From contig JBGUOI010000261.1 in NCBI GenBank assembly GCA_045118075.1, positions 1 through 8,211 of the forward strand: DNA of 8,211 bases. The letters run 5' to 3'. This DNA is from Merdiplasma sp045118075 (GTDB lineage: Bacteria; Bacillota; Clostridia; Lachnospirales; Lachnospiraceae). A program made the translations under genes and the position numbers. This document shows, piece after piece, positions 1-6,003 of this stretch. The notes beneath the pieces were generated by a model. That model saw nothing but the letters and a program-made list of their open reading frames with translations, searched no databases and was not told where the DNA came from. Position 1 is the first letter of the stretch; every line of letters starts with the position of its first letter.

Positions 1-657
1 TGTGGAGGGAGCGAAACAAGAGTGATCCCCAAGACACCTAACATTCATAAGTTTTCTGGTTGGACAATTTCAAAAAGCGCTACCACCTCGAAGCCTGGTT
101 TGATGGAAAGAACGTGTGCTCTTTGCGGCAAAAAGGAAAAGAAAACCATTTATACGGGTCTTGTCAAGGAAAATGGAAGATGGGTATATAAAGAAAATGG
201 CAAGTTTTCTGCTAAGACAGGAATCACAAAACGCATTGATGGTAAGGGAGGTTGGTACTACGTCGAAAATGGCGTATTATGCACAAATAAATCTGGTATA
301 ACAAAGCGTATTGATGGAAAAGGTGGCTGGTACTACGTTGAGAAAGGTACCATGAAAACAAATAAATCTGGTCTTACAAGGCGCATCGATGGTAGAGGAG
401 GATGGTACTATGTAGAACGCGGAGTATACCGGCAGAATAAAACTGGTCTGACGAAACGCATCGATGGCAAAGGCGGCTGGTACTTCGTTAAAAATGGGGC
501 GTTTTATACATATAGAACCGGAGTAGTTAAGCGGATTGATGGTAAAGGTGGCCTATACTATGTATATAACGGCTTTTTTCAGGCTAGATATACAGGAACG
601 ATCACCGACAGCGCCACCGGAAAAACCTACAATATTGTCAGAGGCGTAGTGAAGTAA
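1..657 (+). CDS. C-terminal part of a surface/secreted repeat protein (5' end outside the window)
   Basis: The frame is open from base 1, so the gene very likely begins upstream. A GTG at 22 follows GGAGGG at 4-9, but the 12-nt gap is long and the product would have no signal peptide, so I do not take it as the start. The first visible module (about bases 46-150) has the pattern H-x(3)-W-T-x(3)-A-T-T-x(3)-G-x(5)-C-x-x-C-G-x(2)-E, seen in extracellular repeat proteins of Clostridia. A degenerate unit (154-216, TGLVKENGRWVYKENG) follows, then five 25-residue units with the core KRIDGKGGWYYVENG, and a diverged tail. These resemble the 'NGWWYVKNG' wall-binding-like repeats of Lachnospiraceae, which are distantly like choline-binding repeats. 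Attachment to the cell surface is inferred; ligand and function are unknown. A terminator follows, so the gene is transcribed separately from the recombinases. Confidence 0.75.
   Translation, partial: CGGSETRVIPKTPNIHKFSGWTISKSATTSKPGLMERTCALCGKKEKKTIYTGLVKENGRWVYKENGKFSAKTGITKRIDGKGGWYYVENGVLCTNKSGITKRIDGKGGWYYVEKGTMKTNKSGLTRRIDGRGGWYYVERGVYRQNKTGLTKRIDGKGGWYFVKNGAFYTYRTGVVKRIDGKGGLYYVYNGFFQARYTGTITDSATGKTYNIVRGVVK
154..591 (+). repeat. Tandem 75-bp coding repeats, five full units after one degenerate unit
   Basis: Full units start at 217, 292, 367, 442 and 517, each exactly 75 bp (25 codons), preceded by a 63-bp degenerate unit at 154-216. The block coding T/S-G-x-x-K/R-R-I-D-G-K/R-G-G is nearly constant, while about eight residues between the NG of one unit and the TG of the next vary freely. 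Synonymous differences are common among units, so the array is not a very recent expansion. Confidence 0.9.
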
Positions 658-685
658 GTTTGCCTCCCAACAACAGATATCATAA

Positions 686-719
686 CCCGTGGGATATAAC
701 TCCTGCGGGCTTTTCTTTT
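686..719 (+). terminator. Rho-independent terminator of the surface-protein gene
   Basis: CCCGTGGGA (686-694) pairs with TCCTGCGGG (701-709) as nine base pairs, two of them G-T, around the loop TATAAC. A T-rich run follows (CTTTTCTTTT), and a second T-run lies at 725-730. It starts 28 nt after the stop at 657 and separates this gene from the recombinase pair. Confidence 0.85.
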
Positions 720-751
720 GCCCCTTTTTTGCAAACAAGGGAGGGTTGTTC

Positions 752-780
752 TTGCTATTTCCGGAATGACGATTTAATAT
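752..780 (+). promoter_or_regulatory. Possible sigma-A-type promoter for the recombinase pair
   Basis: TTGCTA (752-757) and TAATAT (775-780) are separated by 17 bp. Each hexamer matches the consensus at four of six positions, so the call rests mainly on spacing and on its position between the upstream terminator and the recombinase start at 809. Transcription would begin near 787, giving a short leader that carries the ribosome site. Confidence 0.4.
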
Positions 781-794
781 ACGACACTACCAGA

Positions 795-802
795 AGGGAG
801 GG
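795..802 (+). promoter_or_regulatory. Ribosome binding site that fixes the GTG start at 809
   Basis: The purine run AAGGGAGG ends 6 nt before GTG at 809. No alternative start upstream has comparable support, and the conserved recombinase N-terminus begins 14 codons further on, so GTG is preferred. Confidence 0.75.
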
Positions 803-808
803 AGAGAC

Positions 809-2356
809 GTGAATGTAACGGTAATTAAGCCACAAGCACAAGAAAATAAGCGGCTTCGAGTGGCTGCCTACTGCCGGGTATCTACGGATAAACTTGATCA
901 AGAGACATCGATCGAAAACCAGATCGATTATTATGAAAAGCTGATCCGGGAAAATCCGGATTACGACTTTGCAGGGATCTATTATGATCATGGCTTTTCC
1001 GGGTTTAAAGGAAAACGTCCGGGCTTTGAAAAGATGATGGAAGAAGCCAGGGAAGGCAAGATGGATCTGATCATGACAAAATCGATCACCCGGTTTGCCA
1101 GAAACACCGAGACCGTTCTGAAAGCGACCAGAGAGCTTAAGGAATTAGGGATCGGTGTTTTTTTTGAGCTTCAAAACATCAATACGCTGACGCAGGCCGG
1201 AGAGCTTTTAATGACCATCTACGCTGCCTTTGCCCAGGGTGAGAGTGAATCGAACCGAGAGCTTACGAAGATGTCCTGGAAAAGAAGATATGAAGATTGC
1301 CGACCTCGCACTAATCTGGAGCGCATGTTTGGATTCTGTAAGGGAAAAAAGAAGGATACTTTTGTGATTGTCCCTAAAGAAGCGAAAATCATCCGGCAGA
1401 TCTATAGATGGGTGAGAGACAATTATGACACAAATACCATTCTGAGGATGTGTAAGAAAGCAGGCTATAAAAAGCGGGAGAAAAGGGACTTTGTCCATCA
1501 TGACATTTACAGGCTGATTAAAAGCGTCTGTTACAAAGGGGATTATATAATGCAGCGGACTTATGTTGATGACAATGGACGTGGTCAGATAAATAGGGGA
1601 GAGTTGCCCCAATACTATGTGGAAAATCATCACCCTGCGATTGTTTCCAGAGAGCTTTGGGAAGAAGCCAATACCGCTTATACCAAAAGGATGGAAGAAA
1701 AAACCAGGTACTTTCCTATGTTACCTTTTTCAGAAGACAATTATCCCTATAAGAATAAGCTTTACTGCGGATTATGTGGAGAGAAACTGGCTCAGTCCGC
1801 CCGCAAAGAAAACATGTCACAACAATTTTTCAGATGCCCTCGGAAGATAAAACCAAATCAGGAACGCTGCTCGGGGCTTTACATATCGCAAAGAGTCATT
1901 GAAGCCTGGCCGGAAATTACCGAGAACATCTATATCAAAAAAGACCCGGATAAGCCGGTACATGAGCAATTCACCTTTTGTACTGAACAAGAATGGCTCA
2001 AAGAAAATCAAAAACCGGGGTATCCCAAAAGCATCCCTTACACTCCGGATAATTTCTGGTTTTATAAACGTCTCTATTGTGCCATTTGCGGATGGCCTTT
2101 ATACAAGCATTCAACCTCAATAGGCAAAATCATTTTTGAGTGTGGCGGCAAATCGAAACATAAAAAGGAATTTTGTAAGGGAGTGACGGTTCCACTGGAA
2201 GCGTTGGAACGGTTGCCCAAAATGGATGGTTATTTTTTGTTAATGGAGGAACACCAAGATGGAGAAAAAAGTTACCGTTATTCCTGCCAAAAAGAAGTGC
2301 CAAAGCGAAAAAAGTTCATCCGCGGCGAAGAGACTACGAGTAGCGGCGTACTGTAG
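809..2356 (+). CDS. Large serine recombinase with two zinc ribbons (recombinase 1 of an overlapping pair)
   Basis: This is a site-specific DNA recombinase of the resolvase/invertase superfamily, 515 residues. Such enzymes cut and rejoin DNA at att sites through a 5'-phosphoserine bond. The N-terminal catalytic domain (about 15-160) shows YCRVSTD with nucleophile Ser25, then DHGFSG, SITRFARNT and AQGESESNRE, so it looks active. The recombinase domain spans about 165-310 and contains QYYVENHHPAIVSRELWEEA. Two zinc ribbons follow: Cys320/323/343/354 and Cys424/427/445/456, with identical internal spacing. One ribbon is usual in this family, and the long coiled coil typical of phiC31- or LI-type enzymes is not evident. 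The last 33 codons overlap the next gene in another frame; the stop TAG lies inside the neighbour's codons for its conserved YCRVS motif. Its partner downstream is a clear paralogue. Serine recombinase identity is secure; the element it moves and its att sites are unknown. Confidence 0.93.
   Translation: MNVTVIKPQAQENKRLRVAAYCRVSTDKLDQETSIENQIDYYEKLIRENPDYDFAGIYYDHGFSGFKGKRPGFEKMMEEAREGKMDLIMTKSITRFARNTETVLKATRELKELGIGVFFELQNINTLTQAGELLMTIYAAFAQGESESNRELTKMSWKRRYEDCRPRTNLERMFGFCKGKKKDTFVIVPKEAKIIRQIYRWVRDNYDTNTILRMCKKAGYKKREKRDFVHHDIYRLIKSVCYKGDYIMQRTYVDDNGRGQINRGELPQYYVENHHPAIVSRELWEEANTAYTKRMEEKTRYFPMLPFSEDNYPYKNKLYCGLCGEKLAQSARKENMSQQFFRCPRKIKPNQERCSGLYISQRVIEAWPEITENIYIKKDPDKPVHEQFTFCTEQEWLKENQKPGYPKSIPYTPDNFWFYKRLYCAICGWPLYKHSTSIGKIIFECGGKSKHKKEFCKGVTVPLEALERLPKMDGYFLLMEEHQDGEKSYRYSCQKEVPKRKKFIRGEETTSSGVL
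2259..2356 (+). other. 98-bp out-of-frame coding overlap between the two recombinase genes
   Basis: Both frames are open here. Recombinase 1 reads a basic tail ending TTSSGVL, while recombinase 2 reads its N-terminus up to the conserved YC of YCRVSTD. Recombinase 1 stops at TAG 2354-2356, formed by TG[T AG]A within the neighbour's Cys-Arg codons. The overlap is far longer than the usual 1-4 or 8 bp seen between coupled genes. Confidence 0.9.
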
Positions 2357-3671
2357 AGTGTCAACGGATCATGAGGAGCAAGCCAGTTCGTTTGAGAACC
2401 AGGTGGATTACTATACCAAGTATATTTCAAAAAATCCGGATTACGAAATGGTGGACATATACGCGGATGATGGTATCAGCGGAACAAACACCAAAAAGCG
2501 GGAAGGATTCAACCGGATGATCGCAGACTGCGAGGCGGGGAAGATTGATCTTGTGATTACCAAATCGATCTCACGGTTTGCCAGGAATACGCAAGATTGC
2601 CTTCATTATTCCCGAAAGCTCAAGAACTTAGGAATCGGGATCATTTTTGAGAAAGAGAATATCTCCACATTGGACGCGAACGGCGAGCTGTTATTTACAA
2701 TTTTAAGCTCCCTGGCCCAGGAAGAATCGCGGAACATATCTGAAAACTGTAAGTTTGGAATTCGCCATAATTATCGTAACGGGATCATAAAACAGAGTAC
2801 GAAGTACTTCCTGGGATATGATACTGACGAGAATGGGAAATGGATCATTAACCATAAGCAGGCAAAGATAGTGAAACGTCTTTATCGGGAGTTTCTGGAA
2901 GGATGGACAGTTAATGAAATAGCAAAGCATTTGAACGAGGAGAAGATCCCCGGCCCCAAAGGTAAGGTCGCATGGGAAGGCACGACCATTTTGTATATGA
3001 TTAAAAACGAAAAATATATTGGAGATACCAGGCTTCAAAAGTATTATATTTCAGATTACCTGACAAAGAAGGCTGTGAAAAACAGAGGCGAAGTGGAACA
3101 GTATTATGTGGAGAATTCTCATGAGGCTATCATTTCCAAAGAAGAATGGAACGCCGCGCAGTTGGAAGTAGAACGAAGATACCGTTATTGTAAAGAAATA
3201 GGGATTTTGCGTTATGGGAATACTTCAGTCGACTCTCCTTTTAACCCAAAAATAATATGCGGTTCTTGTGGGGATTATTACAGGAGACAAATATGGACTG
3301 CGAAATCTGTCATTTCATGGGTATGCCGAAACCGGTGTATGAAAGGGAGACAATCGACTTGTCATAACGATTGGGTGAGAGACGAAGTCATAAATCAGGT
3401 TTTTCTGATTGCATGGAACAGCGTCGTTAAAGATCGGGATGAGCTTCTTGGCGCATGGGAAGCCATGAAGGAAGAAGGCAATCCGCTGGAGAAGCTGCGT
3501 GCCAGACAGATGATCGAACTTACCGGCGAAGGCCCCTTAGAAAAACCGCTGCCGGAGTTGACGAGAATGGTTTTAGAGCGCCTGATCGTACATACCAAAA
3601 GAGAGTTCACAGTTCGTTTCCTGGACGGGACCGAGAGAAAAGTGATGTTACCACAGGTCAAGAAATGGTGA
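2259..3671 (+). CDS. Large serine recombinase (recombinase 2 of an overlapping pair)
   Basis: A second resolvase-type recombinase, 470 residues, starting at ATG 2259 inside recombinase 1. GGAGGA (2245-2250) sits 8 nt upstream, so it has its own ribosome site and may also be translationally coupled. Catalytic domain: YCRVSTD with Ser35, DDGISG, SISRFARNT and AQEESRNISE. The recombinase domain (about 175-310) includes GEVEQYYVENSHEAIISKEEW, closely parallel to recombinase 1. One zinc ribbon follows (CGSCG, then WVCRNRC and a further Cys), then a C-terminal tail rather than a long coiled coil. The genes share stretches at DNA level, for example AAAATCCGGATTACGA at 951-966 and 2431-2446, which supports common ancestry. 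The pair recalls CcrA/CcrB of staphylococcal SCC elements in layout only. Joint action of the two proteins is inference. Confidence 0.93.
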   Translation: MEKKVTVIPAKKKCQSEKSSSAAKRLRVAAYCRVSTDHEEQASSFENQVDYYTKYISKNPDYEMVDIYADDGISGTNTKKREGFNRMIADCEAGKIDLVITKSISRFARNTQDCLHYSRKLKNLGIGIIFEKENISTLDANGELLFTILSSLAQEESRNISENCKFGIRHNYRNGIIKQSTKYFLGYDTDENGKWIINHKQAKIVKRLYREFLEGWTVNEIAKHLNEEKIPGPKGKVAWEGTTILYMIKNEKYIGDTRLQKYYISDYLTKKAVKNRGEVEQYYVENSHEAIISKEEWNAAQLEVERRYRYCKEIGILRYGNTSVDSPFNPKIICGSCGDYYRRQIWTAKSVISWVCRNRCMKGRQSTCHNDWVRDEVINQVFLIAWNSVVKDRDELLGAWEAMKEEGNPLEKLRARQMIELTGEGPLEKPLPELTRMVLERLIVHTKREFTVRFLDGTERKVMLPQVKKW

Positions 3672-3730
3672 GTTTGGTGTGATAGTAGCTCCCGGACATA
3701 CTTCTAGAACAATAAAAAAACATTTAAAAG

Positions 3731-3770
3731 GACTTCTGGTGATGAATAAGTAAGCCAGGAGTCTTTTTTT
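3731..3770 (+). terminator. Rho-independent terminator after the recombinase pair
   Basis: GACTTCTGG (3731-3739) pairs with CCAGGAGTC (3755-3763) as nine base pairs, one of them T-G, around a 15-nt loop. Seven T residues follow (3764-3770). It should stop recombinase transcripts before the Tad-like operon. Confidence 0.85.
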
Positions 3771-3785
3771 ATGCACGAATGCATA
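3770..3785. repeat. Short perfect inverted repeat at the edge of the G-rich repeat patch
   Basis: TATGCA (3770-3775) and TGCATA (3780-3785) flank CGAA. The right arm supplies the GCATA that opens the first 25-bp direct repeat. It may be a protein-binding site; no function can be assigned from sequence. Confidence 0.4.
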
Positions 3786-3832
3786 GGGGGGTAGATTTTA
3801 GAAACCCGCATAAAAAGGGGGTAAATCGAAAC
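3781..3832. repeat. Two imperfect 25-bp G-rich direct repeats downstream of the recombinases
   Basis: Copies at 3781-3805 and 3808-3832 are 27 bp apart start to start. Both begin GCATA, contain a run of five or six G followed by TA and a short AT-rich stretch, and end GAAAC. They lie between the recombinase terminator and the next operon, in the only non-coding gap beside the recombinase cassette with such structure. A recombinase-binding or attachment-site role is a guess from position. Confidence 0.55.
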
Positions 3833-3877
3833 TAAATCATATACTTTTACATATTCACTAGAATTAAAAATAACGTC

Positions 3878-3883
3878 GGGAGG
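3878..3883 (+). promoter_or_regulatory. Ribosome binding site that supports the TTG start at 3890
   Basis: GGGAGG lies 6 nt before TTG 3890. The in-frame ATG at 3914 has only CAGGGG directly against it, with no spacer, so TTG is the better start. Confidence 0.65.
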
Positions 3884-3889
3884 CAGCCA

Positions 3890-4336
3890 TTGACGCCGAA
3901 GATCCTGCAGGGGATGAGCACGGGCAATGTACTCTGCCTTATCTTCCTGCTGTTCAATGCGGCCTATGATATCAGGAAATGCTCTATCTGGTGGCCGGGT
4001 TGTGTGATCGGCGGCCTGGCTGGTCTCCTGATCCGCCTTCCCGGAGGAATGACAATGATTCTCGGGGCTTTGCCCGGATTGCTTCCCGGACTTTTATTGT
4101 CTGCTCTGTCTTTGGCTGCCGGGCAGGCACTGGGGCTTGGAGATGGACTGGTACTGCTTGCGTGCGGGATGATGACTGACCCGGAAACAGTTCTGGGAAT
4201 GCTTTTTATCGCTTTTTTTCTGGCCGGGTTCTACGCTTTGTTTTTACTGCTGGCCCGTAAAAAGGACAGAAAAGAAAGTTTTCCGTTTGTCCCGTTTCTC
4301 CTGGCAGGGATGGTGCTGACGATCCTTTCGGGATGA
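3890..4336 (+). CDS. A24-family prepilin peptidase, short CpaA/TadV-like type
   Basis: A 148-residue polytopic membrane protein with about five hydrophobic stretches. The two catalytic aspartates of the A24 aspartyl peptidases are visible: Asp27 in the first segment's YDIRKCSIW, and Asp85 in GLGDG (residues 82-86). A C-terminal FPFVPFL motif is also typical. The length fits the short Tad-type enzymes, which lack the N-terminal cysteine-rich methylase domain of PilD-type peptidases. In this family the enzyme cleaves leader peptides from Flp pilins and TadE/F pseudopilins at the cytoplasmic membrane. A TadE-like gene follows after 35 nt, a likely substrate. No convincing promoter is seen just upstream: TATACT at 3840-3845 lacks a matching -35 box. 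The start is the rare TTG, chosen from its ribosome site. Confidence 0.82.
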   Translation: MTPKILQGMSTGNVLCLIFLLFNAAYDIRKCSIWWPGCVIGGLAGLLIRLPGGMTMILGALPGLLPGLLLSALSLAAGQALGLGDGLVLLACGMMTDPETVLGMLFIAFFLAGFYALFLLLARKKDRKESFPFVPFLLAGMVLTILSG

Positions 4337-4371
4337 GCCGGGACCCGGTGGATTTACAAAGGAAATAAGAT

Positions 4372-4830
4372 ATGGAAAAGAGAAAACACCGGATAAAAGC
4401 TGCTTTTACTGTGGAGGCGGCCATGTTGATGGCAGTGATACTGCCGGTACTTATGGCGATACTGATCGCTGCATTCGATCTGCATGACCAAGCCCTGCTG
4501 CAGGGAACTGTCAGCGAAGCGCTGAGCATGGGAGGCAATCTGGTCATGTATGAAGAAGAAAGGGCTGCTCTGCCCGGGCTGATCGGTTCGCTGATACAGA
4601 ATGGGACGATCCGGGCGGAGAATTTAACCAGCAGCGTGAGTGCAAGTCCGGAACATGTGAGTGCATCATGTTCAGGGGCTATTGACTATCCCGCCTTTCT
4701 GAAGCCATTTACGGCATCCGGCAGCCGTACGATCAGTGCCGCCGGAGATAGGATCATCCTCCATCCGCCGTCACTGATATGGAAGGTGAGAGGAATCAAG
4801 CGTGTAGTCTCAGCACTGAAAACGTCATAG
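4372..4830 (+). CDS. TadE-like pseudopilin
   Basis: A 152-residue protein with a short basic N-terminus (MEKRKHRIK), then AAFTVEAAM and one hydrophobic helix (about 16-36). This layout, with a Glu soon after a small/aromatic cluster, is that of TadE-type pseudopilins; the remainder would be exposed outside the membrane. Members of this class are minor components of Tad/Flp pili and are processed by the A24 peptidase, here encoded just upstream. AAAGGAA (4358-4363) stands 8 nt before ATG. The next gene begins 9 nt after the stop, so the three genes form one transcription unit. A single cysteine lies in the C-terminal half (SASCSGAIDYP). Confidence is good for the class, moderate for a working pilus, because the motor and pilin genes are not in view. 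Confidence 0.78.
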   Translation: MEKRKHRIKAAFTVEAAMLMAVILPVLMAILIAAFDLHDQALLQGTVSEALSMGGNLVMYEEERAALPGLIGSLIQNGTIRAENLTSSVSASPEHVSASCSGAIDYPAFLKPFTASGSRTISAAGDRIILHPPSLIWKVRGIKRVVSALKTS

Positions 4831-4839
4831 GAAAAGCGA

Positions 4840-5832
4840 ATGAAGACAGAATATCGAAAAGAATTTGACCATTGCTTCCTGATCGTTACCTGCAGCTGGA
4901 AGCAGACGAAAGATTTTGCGATCCGGATGATGGAAGAAAACAAAATAGAGTATCTTTTTCCGGTCACCAGCCGTATGCTTAACGGTCATCTGCAGCTGTA
5001 TTACGAAGTCACGAACCTCACCCCGCTTACGGAGATCTATGATCATATGCCGATGAGCATATCAATGATCCGCCGCCTTTTTCAGGATATGAGAAGCGCG
5101 GTCCGGGAAGCCGAACGCTTTTTTCTGGAACCGGGAGATATCCTGTTTGATCCTTCGTTTATCTTTGCGGATCCAGACACCGGCGCGGCAAGCTTTTGCT
5201 GTGTACCGGGCAGGCCCGAGCCGGTAAAGCCGGATGCGCTGATCCTGGCAGAGTATATATTAAAAAGGCTCGATCATGCTGACCGCGATGCAGTCAAGGT
5301 TGGGTACGATTTCTATCGGGAGATCAGTTCACCGGGAGCGCTCCTTAGCGATGCGCTCAGGGAAATGACTGATCCGGCTGCCCAGGTCCCGAGAGCAAGC
5401 CTGAGGTCCCTGGAACTTGAACAGGACTGGACAAAAAACACGGCTAAGTCAGCGGGAAAAGGTTCATCAGACCGACCGTTATCCGGAGAAACCCGCTCAT
5501 CAGGCGCGGAAGCGGAAAAAGCTGACACCGGAACGGGGAAGAAGAAAAAGGCCCGGAGTTTGAAGAACTTAAGTTCCACAGCCAAATGCGCGATGATCAT
5601 TATCCCGGTGAGCATGGTGGCAGCTGCTTTGCTGATCTTTTTTTCCGGTGCTGACCTAAGCGCAGCCGGAGGCTTGTTTTTTCTGGCAGGCGCCCTTGAC
5701 TGGCTGGTGATCAATTCGGTCCGGAATGCCCGGTCCGGAAGACAGAACCTTTGGGCCCCGCAGATGGAGACTTCCGAAGAAGAGGCGTTTATGCAATCCC
5801 TGCTGCAGGATGTCTATGACCGGGGAAAGTAA
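4840..5832 (+). CDS. DUF6382-type membrane-anchored protein lacking an FHA domain
   Basis: A 330-residue protein. The N-terminal part (about 1-180) has the pattern of DUF6382: an HCFLIV strand, MMEENKIEYLFPV, a Y-x-V strand, FFLEPGDILFDPSFIFAD, then LAEYILKRLDHADRDAV and GYDFYREI. A charged, Ser/Lys-rich linker follows (about 185-247), then two membrane segments (about 250-270 and 274-296) and a short acidic tail. As I recall, relatives in Clostridia often end in a forkhead-associated (phosphothreonine-binding) domain and lie in Tad-like pilus loci. Here the frame stops soon after the second membrane segment, and a terminator begins about 40 nt later, leaving no room for one. The role is unknown; signalling or assembly control for the pilus is inference. 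AGGAAAA lies just upstream of ATG 4840. Confidence 0.7.
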   Translation: MKTEYRKEFDHCFLIVTCSWKQTKDFAIRMMEENKIEYLFPVTSRMLNGHLQLYYEVTNLTPLTEIYDHMPMSISMIRRLFQDMRSAVREAERFFLEPGDILFDPSFIFADPDTGAASFCCVPGRPEPVKPDALILAEYILKRLDHADRDAVKVGYDFYREISSPGALLSDALREMTDPAAQVPRASLRSLELEQDWTKNTAKSAGKGSSDRPLSGETRSSGAEAEKADTGTGKKKKARSLKNLSSTAKCAMIIIPVSMVAAALLIFFSGADLSAAGGLFFLAGALDWLVINSVRNARSGRQNLWAPQMETSEEEAFMQSLLQDVYDRGK

Positions 5833-5870
5833 AGAACTCTCCTCCGGACAAAACAACAGCGAAACCTACG

Positions 5871-5897
5871 GTCGGAAGCAGCTGCTTCCGGCTTTTT
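5871..5897 (+). terminator. Rho-independent terminator of the Tad-like operon
   Basis: Bases 5873-5890 (CGGAAGCAGCTGCTTCCG) are a perfect 18-bp palindrome. The stem GTCGGAAGC/GCTTCCGGC (nine pairs, one T-G) with loop AGCT is followed by a five-T run at 5893-5897. Confidence 0.88.
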
Positions 5898-5904
5898 CGT
5901 ATGG

Positions 5905-5932
5905 TTTACAAACACCTTTTACCCGATATAAT
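5905..5932 (+). promoter_or_regulatory. Sigma-A-type promoter of the radical SAM gene
   Basis: TTTACA (5905-5910, five of six) and a perfect TATAAT (5927-5932) are separated by 16 bp and lie immediately after the terminator. Transcription would start near 5939, giving a leader of about 65 nt before ATG 6004. Confidence 0.75.
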
Positions 5933-5948
5933 TAAGGCATACAGATTA

Positions 5949-5965
5949 TTCTTTTGACAAAAGAA
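5949..5965. other. AT-rich inverted repeat in the radical SAM leader
   Basis: TTCTTTT (5949-5955) and AAAAGAA (5959-5965) form a perfect 7-bp inverted repeat around GAC, about 10 nt downstream of the predicted transcription start. A second TTGACA copy lies at 5972-5977, 18 bp after the one at 5954-5959. It could be an operator or a weak RNA hairpin; it matches no riboswitch I recognise. Confidence 0.3.
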
Positions 5966-6003
5966 GGATATTTGACAGATAGATTCGGTTTTTCGGAGAA
6001 AAT

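Noticed and set aside
22..657. GTG at 22 as the true start of the first gene
   Set aside because: The frame is open upstream to base 1, the gap from GGAGGG is long, and a surface repeat protein should have a signal peptide, which is missing from here.
718..739. Reverse complement of 718-739 (GCAAAAAAGGGGCAAAA) resembles the G-rich repeat at 3808
   Set aside because: The likeness is mostly an A-run beside a G-run, and the left copy overlaps the T-rich tail of a terminator. It is not a convincing inverted terminal repeat.
778..3866. Possible attachment-site pair: ATATAC, CACTA and GAA words in both flanks of the recombinase cassette (about 778-795 and 3840-3864)
   Set aside because: The words are short, spaced differently on the two sides and lie in AT-rich sequence. 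The match is no better than chance would allow, so no att core is called.
5726..5935. Open frame across the 3' end of the DUF6382 gene as a remnant FHA domain
   Set aside because: The product is basic and Pro/Arg/Cys-rich with no FHA motifs, and it runs through the terminator hairpin. It is a frame shadow.
5954..5977. TTGACA boxes at 5954 and 5972 as additional promoters
   Set aside because: Neither has a good -10 hexamer at 16-18 bp downstream, while TTTACA/TATAAT just upstream is a complete promoter.
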